NCBI RefSeq assembly: GCF_005503535.1
Contig: NZ_SCNN01000014.1
Span: 1 to 64,000, forward strand
DNA: 64,000 bases
Reading direction: 5' to 3'
Source: Mesorhizobium comanense
Lineage (GTDB): Bacteria > Pseudomonadota > Alphaproteobacteria > Rhizobiales > Rhizobiaceae
Shown: one piece after another, positions 7,943 through 16,576 of the stretch
How positions within the stretch are numbered: position 1 is the first letter of the stretch
How the letters are laid out: every line of letters starts with the position of its first letter
Notes under the pieces: generated by a model
Databases searched by the model: none
What the model was told of the DNA's origin: nothing
What the model saw: only the letters and a program-made list of their open reading frames with translations
Program-made: the position numbers and the translations under genes

Positions 7943-9520
7943 ATGACCGCCGCCACACAACCCTTGGAACCGGCCCAGGCGCCAGACCGTGCCCGCCGCG
8001 GCGGGCGCGCGGGAAAGCGCGCCGGCGGCTCGGCCGCGTTCGAGCAGCCCGCTTTCCGGCAGTTGAAGAACCCTCTGACCCCGACCAAGCTGGTTTCGGA
8101 GGACGAGCTGGAATCGATCCACCTCGCCTCCCTGCGCGTACTCAGGGAAATCGGCGTCGATGTCCTGCATGACGAGGCCCGGCGCATCATGAAGGCGCAT
8201 GGCGCCGACGTGCGCGAAGGCTCGGAGCGCGTGCGCTTCGACAGCGACATGATCCTCGAGCTGGTTTCGCACTGTCCCTCGGAGTTCACACTCCATGCGC
8301 GCAACCCCGCGCACAATCTGCGCTTCGGCGGCAACAACGTCATCCTGTCGATGATGGCGTCGGCGCCCAATTGCTCCGACATCGATCGCGGCCGCCGGCC
8401 CGGCAACCAGGCCGACTACCGCAATTTCCTGCGCCTGGCGCAGATGCACAACATCTTGAACTGCACCGGCGGCTATCCCGTCGAGCCGATCGATATCCAC
8501 CCCTCGGTCCGCCACCTCGAATGCATTCGTGACCTCGCCACGCTGACCGACAAGGTGTTCCACATCTATTCGCTCGGCAAGGAGCGCAATGTCGACGGCA
8601 TCGAGATCACCCGTATCGCACGCGGCATCAGCCGCGAGCAGTTGATGGCGGAGCCGTCGGTCTTCACCATCATCAACACCAATTCCCCGCTGAAGCTCGA
8701 CGTGCCGATGATGGAAGGCATCATCCAGATGTCGAGCATGGGCCAGGTCGTCATCGTCACGCCGTTCACGCTCTCCGGCGCCATGGCGCCCGTCACCATC
8801 GCCGGCGCACTGGTGCAGCAGAATGCCGAGGCGCTGTCGGGCATCGCCTTCGCACAGATGGTCAGGAAGGGCGCGCCGGTCGGCTATGGCGGCTTCACCT
8901 CCAATGTCGACATGAAGTCGGGCGCCCCGGCTTTCGGCACGCCCGAATACATGAAGGCGCAACTCGTCGGCGGCCAGCTCGCCCGCCGCTACCAAATTCC
9001 CTACCGCACCTCGAACACCTGCGCCGCCAACACGGTCGACGCGCAGGCGGCCTATGAGAGCGTGTTCTCGCTGTGGGGCGCCATCCAGGGCGGCGGTAAC
9101 CTGATGATGCACGGCGCCGGCTGGCTCGAAGGCGGCCTGCGCTGCTCGTACGAGAAGACCATTCTCGACATCGACCTTCTGCAGATGGTGGCCGAATTCC
9201 TGACCCCGCTCGACCTGTCGGAAGAGGCGCTGGGCTTCGACGCCATCCAGTCGGTCGGTCCCGGTGGCCACTTCTTCGGCACCCAGCACACGCAGGACCG
9301 CTACAAGACCGCCTTCTACTCGCCTGTTCTCTCGGACTGGCGCAATTTCGAGACCTGGGCGGAAGCCGGATCGCCGACAGCGATGGAAAAGGCCAACAAG
9401 GTCTGGAAAGAGCGGCTGGCATCCTATGAGGAACCCTACATGGACCCGGCGATCCGCGAAGAGCTCAATGATTTCGTCCAGAAGCGAACCGCCGAAGGCG
9501 GCGCACCGACCGACTTTTGA
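7943..9520 (+). CDS. MttB-family corrinoid methyltransferase (non-pyrrolysine), copy 1
   Basis: This 525-residue protein belongs to the trimethylamine methyltransferase (MttB, PF06253) family, which transfers a methyl group from a quaternary or tertiary amine to a corrinoid protein. Characterised relatives without pyrrolysine act on glycine betaine, proline betaine or carnitine. The frame has no internal TAG, so no pyrrolysine is used. Core motifs include LREIGVDVLHDEARRIM, TPFTLSGAMAPVTIAGAL, SGAPAFGTPEY and GAGWLEGGLRCSYEK. The first 35 residues are an unusual Arg/Gly-rich extension (RARRGGRAGKRAGG). GAGG precedes the ATG. It heads a cluster with an FAD/GcvT demethylase and a DddP-like protein. 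The corrinoid partner is probably the protein encoded at 29310. Confidence 0.92.
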   Translation: MTAATQPLEPAQAPDRARRGGRAGKRAGGSAAFEQPAFRQLKNPLTPTKLVSEDELESIHLASLRVLREIGVDVLHDEARRIMKAHGADVREGSERVRFDSDMILELVSHCPSEFTLHARNPAHNLRFGGNNVILSMMASAPNCSDIDRGRRPGNQADYRNFLRLAQMHNILNCTGGYPVEPIDIHPSVRHLECIRDLATLTDKVFHIYSLGKERNVDGIEITRIARGISREQLMAEPSVFTIINTNSPLKLDVPMMEGIIQMSSMGQVVIVTPFTLSGAMAPVTIAGALVQQNAEALSGIAFAQMVRKGAPVGYGGFTSNVDMKSGAPAFGTPEYMKAQLVGGQLARRYQIPYRTSNTCAANTVDAQAAYESVFSLWGAIQGGGNLMMHGAGWLEGGLRCSYEKTILDIDLLQMVAEFLTPLDLSEEALGFDAIQSVGPGGHFFGTQHTQDRYKTAFYSPVLSDWRNFETWAEAGSPTAMEKANKVWKERLASYEEPYMDPAIREELNDFVQKRTAEGGAPTDF

Positions 9521-9530
9521 TCAGCCTGGT

Positions 9531-9544
9531 GCGCGATATCGCGC
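9531..9544. promoter_or_regulatory. 14-bp perfect palindrome between mttB copy 1 and demethylase
   Basis: GCGCGATATCGCGC is fully self-complementary and lies in the 73-base gap between the two genes. It may be an operator or a small RNA hairpin. Nothing else is visible in the gap. Confidence 0.3.
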
Positions 9545-9593
9545 GGTCGGCAGACACATCTGATTCAATTTACACAAAAACGGACCTATCTTC

Positions 9594-12164
9594 ATGAAAT
9601 CCCATGTAAAAGCGGTGGTTATCGGCGGCGGCGTCGTCGGCTGCTCGGTGCTCTATCACCTGGCCAAGGCCGGCTGGACCGACATCATGCTGATCGAGCG
9701 CTCGGAGCTCACCTCCGGCTCGTCCTGGCACGCGGCCGGCGGCTTCCACACGCTGAACGGCGACCCGAACGTCGCCAAGCTTCAAGCCTACACTGTGCAG
9801 CTCTACAAGGAGATTGAGGAAATCTCGGGCCAGTCCTGCTCGCTCCATTTGACCGGCGGCGTGATGATGGCCGACACGCCCGAGCGCATGGACTTCCTGC
9901 GGCTGGCGCACGCCAAGGGCCGCTACCTCGGCATGGACACCGAACTGATCACGCCGTCCGAAGCCAAGGCGATGTTCCCGCTGATGGACGAGACCAATTT
10001 CGTCGGCGCCATGTGGGATCCGGTCGAAGGCCATCTTGATCCCTCCGGCACCACCATCGCCTATTCCAAGGCGGCCAAGAAGCTGGGCGCCGAGATCGTG
10101 CTGCGCAACCGCGTCGTCGACCTGACGCAGCAGCCGGACGGCACCTGGAACGTCGTCACGGAACAGGGCACGGTTCATGCCGAGCATGTCGTCAATTGCG
10201 GCGGCCTGTGGGCACGCGAGATCGGCCGCATGGTCGGCGTCGAGCTACCGGTGCTGGCCATGGAGCACATGTACCTCTTGACCGAGCCGATGCCCGAGGT
10301 CGAGGAATTCAACAAGTCGACCGGCCGCGAGATGATCGGCGTGCTCGACTTCAAGGGCGAGATCTACACGCGCCAGGAGCGCAACGGCATCCTGCTCGGC
10401 ACCTATGAGAAGGCCTGCAAGCCGTGGTCGCCGGTCAACACGCCTTGGGATTTCGGCCATGAACTGCTGCCGCCGGACCTCGACCGCATCGCACCGTCGC
10501 TGGAGATCGGCTTCAAGCATTTCCCCGGCATCGAGAAGGCTGGCATCAAGCAGATCATCAACGGCCCCTTCACCTTCGCGCTCGACGGCAACCCGCTGGT
10601 CGGCCCGGTGCAGGGGCTGACCAACTTCTGGTGTGCCTGCGCGGTCATGGCCGGCTTCAGCCAAGGCGGCGGCGTCGGCCTCGCTCTGTCCAACTGGATG
10701 GTCCATGGCGACCCCGGCTTCGACGTCTGGGGCATGGATGTCGCTCGTTTCGGCGAGTGGGCCGGCCTGCGCTACACCAACGCCAAGGTGCGCGAAAACT
10801 ATTCGCGCCGCTTCTCGATCCGCTTCCCCAATGAGGAATTGCCGGCGGCACGCCCCGCGCAGACGACGCCGCTCTACGACACGATGCTCGCCAACAACGC
10901 CGTCATGGGCGACAGCTGGGGTCTCGAAACCCCACTGTGGTTCGCGCCGAAGGGCAAGGAGCCCAAGGACGTCGTCTCCTTCCATCGCTCCAACGATTTC
11001 GGACCGATCGGCGAGGAAGTCCGCGCCACGCGCGATGGCGTCGGCGTCACCGAAATCGCCAACTTCGCCAAATACGAAGTGTCGGGACCGGGCGCCGAAG
11101 AGTTCCTCAACCGGCTGATGACCAACCGCATGCCGAAGACCGGCCGCATCGTGCTGACCCCGATGATCAACGAGTTCGGCAAGCTGATCGGCGACTTCAC
11201 CATCGCCAAGGCCGGTGAGGACCGCTTCATGATCTGGGGTTCGTCCGCCGCCCAGAAATACCATATGCGCTGGTTCGAGAAGCACCTGCCCAAGGATGGT
11301 TCGGTGCGTATCCACCGCTTCGACCAGACGCTGGTCGGCCTTTCCATAGCGGGTCCGAAATCGCGTGACCTGCTGCAGAAGCTGGTCGATGTCGACGTCT
11401 CGACCAAGGCTTTCCGCTTCATGGACTTCCGTGAGATGGCGGTGGGCGGCGCGCCCTGCCTGGTCAACCGCATCACCTATACGGGCGATCTCGGCTATGA
11501 GATCTGGATGGCGCCCGCCTATCAGCGCCTTGTTTACAAGGCGATCAAGGACGCCGGCGAGGAATTCGGCATCGTCGATTTCGGCATGCGCGCGCTGCTG
11601 TCGATGCGCCTGGAAAAGAACTTTCCGACCTGGTTCCGCGAGCTCAGGCCGATCTACGGCCCCTTCGAAGGTTCGATGGACCGCTTCATCAAGCTGGAGA
11701 AGAACGACTTCATCGGCCGTGAAGCGGCCGCCAAGGAACAGGCCGAAGGGCCGAAGCTGCGCCGCGTCTCCTTCATCGTCGATGCTGCCGATGCCGACGT
11801 GATGGGCGATGAGCCGATCTGGGCCAAGGTCAGCAAGGACTATGGTACGGTGGAAAAGCCGCATGGCTACGGCGCACCGCGCTTCGACGACAAGGGCAAG
11901 GAAGTGCGTGGCTCCAAGGCCGCCGAAGGCGCCTCCGCGGTGCGCGGCATCGTCGATGGCGAATGGCGCGTGGTCGGCTGGGTGACTTCGGGCGGCTATG
12001 CGCATTATGTGCAGAAGTCGATGGCGCAGGGCTACGTTCCCGCGGCACTGGCCGAGGACGAAAGTGCTGGCCTGTTCGAGATCGAGATTCTCGGCCACCG
12101 GCGTCCGGCCCGCATCAATGTCGAGGCGCCGTTCGACCCAAGCGGCGAGAAGATGCGGACCTGA
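9594..12164 (+). CDS. FAD-dependent demethylase with GcvT domain (dimethylglycine/sarcosine dehydrogenase-like)
   Basis: This 856-residue protein has the order DAO-type FAD domain (about 5-370), central FAD-oxidase domain (about 375-430), GcvT folate domain (about 430-710) and GcvT C-terminal barrel (about 720-820). VVIGGGVVGCSVLYHL is the Rossmann GxGxxG element. SGSSWHAAGGFHT includes the His that binds FAD covalently in dimethylglycine dehydrogenase. The family oxidises an N-methyl group and passes it to tetrahydrofolate as 5,10-methylene-THF. Between an MttB and a DddP-like gene, it probably handles a di- or monomethylated amine left after corrinoid demethylation. The exact substrate is unknown. 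No signal peptide, so cytoplasmic. Confidence 0.9.
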   Translation: MKSHVKAVVIGGGVVGCSVLYHLAKAGWTDIMLIERSELTSGSSWHAAGGFHTLNGDPNVAKLQAYTVQLYKEIEEISGQSCSLHLTGGVMMADTPERMDFLRLAHAKGRYLGMDTELITPSEAKAMFPLMDETNFVGAMWDPVEGHLDPSGTTIAYSKAAKKLGAEIVLRNRVVDLTQQPDGTWNVVTEQGTVHAEHVVNCGGLWAREIGRMVGVELPVLAMEHMYLLTEPMPEVEEFNKSTGREMIGVLDFKGEIYTRQERNGILLGTYEKACKPWSPVNTPWDFGHELLPPDLDRIAPSLEIGFKHFPGIEKAGIKQIINGPFTFALDGNPLVGPVQGLTNFWCACAVMAGFSQGGGVGLALSNWMVHGDPGFDVWGMDVARFGEWAGLRYTNAKVRENYSRRFSIRFPNEELPAARPAQTTPLYDTMLANNAVMGDSWGLETPLWFAPKGKEPKDVVSFHRSNDFGPIGEEVRATRDGVGVTEIANFAKYEVSGPGAEEFLNRLMTNRMPKTGRIVLTPMINEFGKLIGDFTIAKAGEDRFMIWGSSAAQKYHMRWFEKHLPKDGSVRIHRFDQTLVGLSIAGPKSRDLLQKLVDVDVSTKAFRFMDFREMAVGGAPCLVNRITYTGDLGYEIWMAPAYQRLVYKAIKDAGEEFGIVDFGMRALLSMRLEKNFPTWFRELRPIYGPFEGSMDRFIKLEKNDFIGREAAAKEQAEGPKLRRVSFIVDAADADVMGDEPIWAKVSKDYGTVEKPHGYGAPRFDDKGKEVRGSKAAEGASAVRGIVDGEWRVVGWVTSGGYAHYVQKSMAQGYVPAALAEDESAGLFEIEILGHRRPARINVEAPFDPSGEKMRT

Positions 12165-12173
12165 GACCCGGCC

Positions 12174-13529
12174 ATGGACAGCGTAGCGCCAAAGGGAAGC
12201 TTCGGACGGCATCGCAAGATCATGCCGTTCGAGCCGGGCTCGATCGAGGCCCTGCGGGAAGCTTCTCGCGAAAAGGCGGCATCGCTGAACCAGCATGTGC
12301 TGGGTTACGGCGCCCAGGCTGAATCGGAATGGGCGGCGGCAGGCATTGCCGCGCCCGATCTGCCGGCGATGCGCAAGTACCGGCTGGACCGCATCCGCGC
12401 CGAGCTGAAGCGTCGCGGCTACGCCGGCGCCCTGCTCTACGACCCGGTCAACATCCGCTACGCTACCGACTCGACCAACATGCAGCTGTGGGTGGCGCAC
12501 AATCCGACCCGGCACTGTTTCGTCGCCACCGAAGGTCCGGTGGTCCTGTTCGACTATTTCTCCTGCGAGCACCTGTCCGACCATTCCGGTGTCGTCGACG
12601 AGGTGCGGCCGGCGGTGTCGTGGATGTATCTCTATGGCGGTGAATTGACGGATCAGAAAGTCCGGCGCTGGGCCGCGGGCATCGCCGATCTCGTCAGGGA
12701 GCATGGCGGCGGCAACAATCGTATCGCCGTCGATCACCTCAACCCTGAGGGGGTCGAGGAACTTGCCCGTCTGGGCATTTGCATCGGCAATGGCGAAGCG
12801 GTGATGGAAAATGCCCGGCTGATCAAATCGCCGGACGAAATCCTGGCCATGCGGCGCTCGATCGTCGCCTGCGAGGCGGCGATGGCCGAGATGGAACAGG
12901 CGCTGAAGCCCGGTATCTCCGAGAACGAATTGTGGGCGCAACTTCATCGCGGCAACATCGCGCGCGGCGGCGAGTGGATCGAGACGCGGCTTTTGGCGTC
13001 GGGTCCGCGCACCAATCCCTGGTTCCAGGAGTGCTCGTCACGCATCATCGAGGCGGGCGATCTCGTCGCCTTCGACACCGACCTGATCGGCCCTTACGGC
13101 TTCTGCGCCGACCTCTCTCGGACCTGGCTGTGCGGCGATACAAAGCCGACTAATGAACAGCGCGATCTGTTCCGCATCGCCGCCGACCAGATCGAACACA
13201 ACACAGCGCTGATGCGACCAGGCATCTCGTTTCGCGATCTTGTCGAGCGCTCGGTCGTCCCACCGGGAGACTGCTTTCCGACGCGCTACGGCGTGCTTTA
13301 TCACGGCGTCGGGCTGGCCGATGAGTATCCAACCCTGCCGCATGCCGGCGACTGGACGACAGACACGCCGGATGGCGTGATCGAACCTGGCATGGTGCTG
13401 TGCGTGGAAAGCTATATCGGCCGGCTGGGCGGCCGTGAAGGCGTCAAGATCGAAGAGCAGATCCTGATCACTTCAGACGGCAACGAGCAGCTTTCAACCT
13501 ACCCGCTGGACCCGCGGCTGCTCGGCTGA
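12174..13529 (+). CDS. M24-fold protein of the DddP (DMSP lyase) type
   Basis: This 451-residue protein has the pita-bread M24 fold but is closer to DMSP lyase DddP than to Xaa-Pro peptidases. It carries NIRYATDSTNMQLW and GGEWIETRLLASGPRTNPWF, which I recall as DddP signatures. Metal ligands D301, D303, D313, H377, E412 and E427 are present. So are the positions matching the DddP catalytic Asp (D383, six after the metal His), the nearby Tyr (Y372) and the substrate Trp (W106). DddP cleaves dimethylsulfoniopropionate to dimethylsulfide and acrylate. A related onium substrate is equally possible, since Rhizobiales members of this clade are mostly untested. It follows the demethylase gene by 9 bases and is probably co-transcribed. 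Its 3' end overlaps the opposing gene by 36 bases. Confidence 0.8.
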   Translation: MDSVAPKGSFGRHRKIMPFEPGSIEALREASREKAASLNQHVLGYGAQAESEWAAAGIAAPDLPAMRKYRLDRIRAELKRRGYAGALLYDPVNIRYATDSTNMQLWVAHNPTRHCFVATEGPVVLFDYFSCEHLSDHSGVVDEVRPAVSWMYLYGGELTDQKVRRWAAGIADLVREHGGGNNRIAVDHLNPEGVEELARLGICIGNGEAVMENARLIKSPDEILAMRRSIVACEAAMAEMEQALKPGISENELWAQLHRGNIARGGEWIETRLLASGPRTNPWFQECSSRIIEAGDLVAFDTDLIGPYGFCADLSRTWLCGDTKPTNEQRDLFRIAADQIEHNTALMRPGISFRDLVERSVVPPGDCFPTRYGVLYHGVGLADEYPTLPHAGDWTTDTPDGVIEPGMVLCVESYIGRLGGREGVKIEEQILITSDGNEQLSTYPLDPRLLG

Positions 13530-14321
13530 GCCGCCAAGGGCTTCGCGCATTGCCCGGACCGTCTTCTCTGGCGTCGTCCGGGCGGTGATGTACGGAAGCC
13601 CCTTGCGCCGCATAGTCCAGCCGACGATCACGACCTTGCCCGCCGCCGGCTCGAAACGCTGCGCCAGCGCCCAGCTCTCGCAATCGATCGCGGCTATGTC
13701 GGCCCTGCCCTCGGCAACGGCGACGATGGAGGCGCGATGGCCGCCGCTGGCGCTGCGCGACGAGAAGATGTCCAGCGTTTCACCGGCTGCTTCCAGGTCG
13801 CGCGTCAGCCCGATGATGCCCGACATCGAATCGGTGCTGTTGAAGGTGAAGCGCTTGCCGCGCATGAGACCGAGCGGCAGCGAGGCTTTGCCGTCCGAAG
13901 GCGATCTGACCTCCGGCCCCTCGCCCGTCCGCATCACCAGCGCGCTCGAATAGAGTTCGCCCTGCCCGCCTTCGCAAGCATCGTAGCTTGGCTGGCCGAC
14001 CACCTGCACATGCTTGGACAGGCCGAGTTCCATCGGGCCCCAGCAGGTCTGCGCGAACAGCAACGCCGGATGCAGCCAAAGCTGGTGGTAGTCGAGTTCG
14101 TCAGACGGCAACGTTGCCGGATCCGGCGCGATCAGAGCTCCCCGGGCATCATGGATGCCGCCCGGCACGGCGGGCAGATAACCGTTGCGGCGCACGATCG
14201 TTTGCGGCGCCTCGATGCCCATTTGCCGGAAGGCATCCCGCAACTGCGCCCATTGCGCGTCGACCTCGCCGCGCACTTCGGGCCAATCATACATCGGCAA
14301 CGCCGCAATCAATTCGCTCAT
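13494..14321 (-). CDS. PhnD-like substrate-binding protein without signal peptide
   Basis: This 275-residue protein resembles the periplasmic phosphate/phosphite/phosphonate-binding PhnD family: an N-terminal lobe starting ALPMYDWPE, a FNSTDSMSGIIGLTRDL segment typical of the ligand-binding hinge, and ADIAAIDCESWALAQRF. It starts directly with MSELIAALPMYDW and has no signal peptide, so it is probably cytosolic, unlike transporter subunits. No permease or ATPase gene is adjacent. It may be a sensor, or a PhnD-fold protein with another role. It converges on the DddP-like gene with 36 bases of overlap. Confidence 0.75.
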   Translation of the reverse strand: MSELIAALPMYDWPEVRGEVDAQWAQLRDAFRQMGIEAPQTIVRRNGYLPAVPGGIHDARGALIAPDPATLPSDELDYHQLWLHPALLFAQTCWGPMELGLSKHVQVVGQPSYDACEGGQGELYSSALVMRTGEGPEVRSPSDGKASLPLGLMRGKRFTFNSTDSMSGIIGLTRDLEAAGETLDIFSSRSASGGHRASIVAVAEGRADIAAIDCESWALAQRFEPAAGKVVIVGWTMRRKGLPYITARTTPEKTVRAMREALGGSAEQPRVQRVG

Positions 14322-14415
14322 GCCGATATCAAACCATCATGTCTGGAGAAAGGATCGCAAAAACGCGTCGCCCAATCAGACTTGGCCGACACGGACATCG
14401 CGTTGCCAGCGGATG

Positions 14416-15435
14416 TTATTCCTTGGGCGGCTCGGCCGGAACCGGCGCCGTGCCAAGCCCATTGATGCTGCGCGCCCGCACGCGCGGCTTGAAGGCCCTG
14501 CCCGGCTCGGGCGCCCGACGCAGCACCGGATGCACGATCGGTTCCTTGGCCTTGAAGGCATAGGCTTTGACCAGCGCAAAATAGTTCGGATAGGCATAGC
14601 CATTGTTCATCCGCAGCCACTCCTCGCGACGATCGCGAAAAAGCTTCGGCAACCGGTACCAGGCGATGGTCGGGCTTTTGTGGTGGACGAAATGCAGGTT
14701 GTTGTTGAGGAACAGGAACGACAGCGGCGAACGCTCGATGATCACCGTGCGGCCTTCCGGATGTTCGGACCACTGATGTTCGGCATAAGTGCGGATCGAG
14801 ATCAGGGACTGGCCAAGCCAGACCGGCACCAGGACATAAAGCCAAAGCGGAATGCCGAACCCGAACTGCACGACAGGCAGCACGACGGCAAGACCGATGG
14901 CATGCAGCAGCCAGGCCTTTCGGATCGCCCTGTCACCGGCGATCACATGCTTGGCGTCATCGATGAAGAAGCCGATGCAGGACAGCCACGGGCCGAGCAC
15001 CAAGCGGCCAACCATCGTGTTGTTGACCTTGAGCAGGAACTTCATCCACGACGGCATTTCCTCGTGCACCCAGAGCGCCTGGTAATAGCTCTCAGGATCG
15101 TCCAGCGGATCGGTCAGCCGCTCGTCGGCATGGTGGCGCAGATGGATGGTCTTGAAACGGCGGAACGGCCAGGCAAGGCCGATCAGCAGGAAAACGAAAG
15201 CCTCGTTGACCAATGCGTTGCGCGTCGGATGACCATGCAGAACCTCATGCATGATCGAGGACTGAAGCGCCAGCGTCAGCGCCATGACGATGAGGGCAAG
15301 GACGGGATAGGATGGCCAGAGGAAGAAGCCGGCGGCAAGCCAGGTGCCGTAGCAGAAGAAGGCGAGAACCACGGTCGGCCATTCCACGACCGCTTTGCTG
15401 CTTCGACGGATGCTCTTGCCAGGTATGCTTGCCAT
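14416..15435 (-). CDS. Membrane fatty acid desaturase
   Basis: This protein of about 339 residues is a membrane di-iron desaturase/hydroxylase (PF00487). The three His clusters are visible: HEVLHGH, HLRHH, and LHFVHH preceded by EHQWSEH. Paired hydrophobic segments lie at about 20-65 and 170-215. It probably introduces a double bond or hydroxyl into an acyl chain or lipid at the cytoplasmic membrane. Start: an ATG is chosen; a GTG 12 bases upstream, close to a GAGGGA ribosome site, is an alternative. A divergent XRE regulator and a CCTGACA/TGTCAGG repeat lie upstream. Confidence 0.87.
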   Translation of the reverse strand: MASIPGKSIRRSSKAVVEWPTVVLAFFCYGTWLAAGFFLWPSYPVLALIVMALTLALQSSIMHEVLHGHPTRNALVNEAFVFLLIGLAWPFRRFKTIHLRHHADERLTDPLDDPESYYQALWVHEEMPSWMKFLLKVNNTMVGRLVLGPWLSCIGFFIDDAKHVIAGDRAIRKAWLLHAIGLAVVLPVVQFGFGIPLWLYVLVPVWLGQSLISIRTYAEHQWSEHPEGRTVIIERSPLSFLFLNNNLHFVHHKSPTIAWYRLPKLFRDRREEWLRMNNGYAYPNYFALVKAYAFKAKEPIVHPVLRRAPEPGRAFKPRVRARSINGLGTAPVPAEPPKE

Positions 15436-15478
15436 GCTATCGACCACTGTCCCTCAGTCGCCGGAACCCCAACTGGTT

Positions 15479-15498
15479 CCTGACAGCATAGTGTCAGG
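15479..15498. promoter_or_regulatory. Perfect inverted repeat in desaturase/XRE intergenic region
   Basis: CCTGACA (15479-15485) and TGTCAGG (15492-15498) are perfect complements 6 bases apart, just upstream of the desaturase start. A second smaller repeat, TTACA-CAT-TGTAA, lies at 15567-15579. Both sit in the 230-base divergent promoter region, which is otherwise AT-rich and empty. Either could be the site of the adjacent XRE regulator. Confidence 0.5.
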
Positions 15499-15666
15499 AG
15501 AAACGATTCCACTCAACGCGACAAAGTATACAAAATGTTGCGATTGCGCATTTTTGACAGCACATGTTACACATTGTAAACAAGCTTAGGGATTCATTTA
15601 CGCCTGGAAGGTCGTGATAACCGGCCCCCGCGCAAATTTATCCTCCCCCTTGCGTGAGGACGGACG

Positions 15667-16524
15667 ATGGACAAACGCGATCTGTCAGCAATCTTTCGGG
15701 AGCGCCTGAGGCTGCTCCTGACACGGTCGGACCTAAACCAGTCCGCTTTCGCGACAGCGGTCGGCATCGATCGCTCGGCGCTGTCACAGCTCATGTCTGG
15801 CGCTTCGACACGGCTTCCCAGGGCGGAGACGCTTCTCAACATCGCCGCCGAATTCAAGGTGTCGCTCGATTGGTTGCTGGGCCTTAGCCAGGACGAAGGC
15901 GTCACCGGCGAGATCCGTGAAAGTCTCGAGATCGAGGAAGCGCCCGACGGCTTCGACCGGACGTTGCTCGCCAAATGGTTCGCCGAGGCCGCGGGCACCA
16001 AGATCCGTTATGTGCCGGCCGGCATTCCCGATCTGCTGCGGACCCGCGCGCTGGTCGACTACGAGGCCAACATCACCAATCGGAGCCGCCTCGCCCAGGC
16101 GAGCGAAACGCAATACCGCATCGAATACAACCGGCGTCCGGAAACCGACATGGAAGTCTGCATGCCGCGCCATACACTTGAAATCTTCGCCCGCGGCCTA
16201 GGCGTCTGGGACCGTTTTCCGGAGGCCGACCGTCGCCAGCAGCTCGCCCATATGGCGACACTGCTCGACGATCTCTACCCGACCTTCCGCCTGTTTCTCT
16301 ATGACGGCCGCATGCGCTACTCGATCCCGCTCACCATCTTCGGCCCCTATCGCGCCGCCATCTATGTCGGCGACATGTATGTGGTGCTGAACGCCACGCA
16401 ACCGATCCAGGCCCTGACCCAGCATTTCGACAATCTGATCCGGGCCGCCGACATCAACCCTCATGAGGCGGCAGGCTACGCACGCAATCTGGCTGGCATG
16501 TCGTTCCCATCAGGCTCTGTCTGA
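15667..16524 (+). CDS. XRE-family transcriptional regulator
   Basis: This 285-residue protein has an N-terminal Cro/CI-type helix-turn-helix (residues about 8-65; NQSAFATAVGIDRSALSQLMSG) and a long C-terminal domain of about 200 residues with no motif I recognise. It includes IRYVPAGIPDLLRT and PLTIFGPYRAAIYVGDMYVVL. The C-terminal part could bind a lipid or small-molecule signal. Divergence from the fatty acid desaturase across an intergenic region with two inverted repeats suggests that it controls the desaturase and itself. Start ATG follows CGTGAGGACGG. Confidence 0.85.
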   Translation: MDKRDLSAIFRERLRLLLTRSDLNQSAFATAVGIDRSALSQLMSGASTRLPRAETLLNIAAEFKVSLDWLLGLSQDEGVTGEIRESLEIEEAPDGFDRTLLAKWFAEAAGTKIRYVPAGIPDLLRTRALVDYEANITNRSRLAQASETQYRIEYNRRPETDMEVCMPRHTLEIFARGLGVWDRFPEADRRQQLAHMATLLDDLYPTFRLFLYDGRMRYSIPLTIFGPYRAAIYVGDMYVVLNATQPIQALTQHFDNLIRAADINPHEAAGYARNLAGMSFPSGSV

Positions 16525-16543
16525 TCGGCGGCGATCGTGATCA

Positions 16544-16566
16544 TTCGAGACTATCCGCATCTCGAA
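16544..16566. promoter_or_regulatory. Inverted repeat overlapping the leader of the DUF1989 gene
   Basis: TTCGAGA (16544-16550) and TCTCGAA (16560-16566) are perfect complements 9 bases apart, ending at the AAAGGACAG ribosome site of the next gene. It could be an operator or a hairpin that affects translation. Confidence 0.35.
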
Positions 16567-16576
16567 AGGACAGCCC

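Noticed and set aside
7943..9520. Pyrrolysine-containing MttB (true trimethylamine methyltransferase)
   Set aside because: No in-frame TAG in either mttB-like gene and no pyl genes in the window; these are non-pyrrolysine homologues.
10245..12947. 900-codon minus-strand frame opposite the GcvT demethylase and DddP-like genes
   Set aside because: It spans two genuine plus-strand genes and has no recognisable domain.
12174..13529. Xaa-Pro dipeptidase or creatinase
   Set aside because: The fold is shared, but the long blocks and the extra catalytic Asp match DddP much better. Peptidase activity is not excluded.
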